Source of the DNA: Planctomycetales bacterium
GTDB lineage: Bacteria > Planctomycetota > Planctomycetia > Gemmatales > Gemmataceae
Length of the DNA: 6,138 nucleotides
Assembly: GCA_020054355.1 (NCBI GenBank)
Contig: JAGVLI010000121.1
Location: 1-6,138 of the forward strand
Reading direction: 5' to 3'
Shown: positions 5,957 through 6,138 of the stretch, one piece after another
Numbering within the stretch: position 1 is the first letter of the stretch
Layout: each line of letters opens with the position of its first letter
Translations under genes and position numbers: made by a program
The notes under the pieces: model-generated
What the model was told of the DNA's origin: nothing
Seen by the model: the letters and a program-made list of their open reading frames with translations, nothing else
The model's database searches: none

Positions 5957-5996
5957 GTAGCCCGCCGCTCCGCGGCGGTACGAGCGGCGCAGCCGC
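5957..5996. repeat. GTAG-headed GC-rich hairpin plus second small hairpin upstream of DUF1501
   Basis: GTAG (5957-5960) is followed by CCGCCGC-TCC-GCGGCGG (5962-5978), a 7-bp stem with a 3-base loop, the same design as the units at 4524-4591 but with a different stem sequence. Five bases on, GCGGC-GCA-GCCGC (5984-5996) forms a second, 5-bp hairpin without a GTAG head. It sits in the 5' leader of the DUF1501 gene, immediately upstream of the ribosome binding site. The element class is inferred from architecture. Confidence 0.6.
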
Positions 5997-6138
5997 GAGT
6001 ATCCTTGCCGCCGGCTCGCTCTTCTTGCTGTGGCGAATAGCCCCCAACCAATCGCAATCTTCCAGCCGTAGTCGAGTCGTGCGGCCGGTTCGGTTTGCTG
6101 ACGTTTCGTCGTGCGACCCAGTCGCGGGCTGGACGCTC
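5997..6138. other. upstream region of DUF1501 with no recognisable gene
   Basis: All three minus-strand frames are open across this stretch, but none gives a protein I recognise, and stop-free short stretches are common at this GC content. No convincing promoter boxes were found. It could hold the DUF1501 promoter or the end of an upstream gene whose coding region lies beyond the window. Confidence 0.3.

Noticed and set aside
5941..6138. N-terminal extension of DUF1501 or a fused upstream gene, since the frame is open to the window edge
   Set aside because: All three minus frames are open here, the translation shows no conserved motif, it crosses a hairpin repeat, and a good ribosome binding site plus Tat signal place the start at 5940.

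Overview
The window looks like a chromosomal segment from a high-GC planctomycete, probably Gemmata- or Pirellula-like. The evidence is a Tat-exported DUF1501 protein followed by a secreted PPC-domain protein, an FG-GAP/ASPIC-UnbV (CRTAC1-like) protein, a secreted two-domain beta-rich protein, and intergenic spaces filled with palindromic repeats. The taxonomic call is an inference from gene content. No rRNA, tRNA, CRISPR array or transposase gene is present.

Layout, left to right. (1) The 3' part of a + strand gene for an FG-GAP/VCBS beta-propeller with a C-terminal ASPIC/UnbV domain; its start lies before the window. (2) A 161-base gap with a small hairpin and a perfect 29-base inverted repeat. 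(3) A + strand gene for a 458-residue secreted protein: a LamG/DUF1080-like N-terminal half and an unrecognised C-terminal beta-rich half. (4) A 234-base gap with a 44-base perfect palindrome followed by a T run (likely terminator), then a sigma70-like promoter overlapped by a symmetric operator candidate. (5) A + strand gene for a GntR/FCD regulator. (6) Converging on it with one base between the stop codons, a minus-strand PPC-domain secreted protein gene. (7) Upstream of that on the same strand, a 107-base gap holding an inverted pair of GTAG-headed hairpins, then the DUF1501 gene. (8) About 200 bases upstream of DUF1501 holding one more GTAG-headed hairpin and no recognisable gene.

The minus-strand pair DUF1501-PPC is a typical planctomycete arrangement and is probably co-transcribed. 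The two left-hand + strand genes may also form an operon, because no clear promoter separates them. The GntR/FCD regulator has its own promoter and probable autoregulatory site; nothing visible ties it to a metabolic target.

No novel enzymatic or defence system is evident. The most interesting material is intergenic. Four distinct palindromic elements sit in the spaces between genes, and three share a GTAG/GTGG head in front of a 7-9 bp hairpin. That architecture resembles REP/BIME elements mobilised by RAYT (TnpA-REP) transposases. These repeats also keep reading frames open, so the naive longest ORFs carry false N-terminal extensions.
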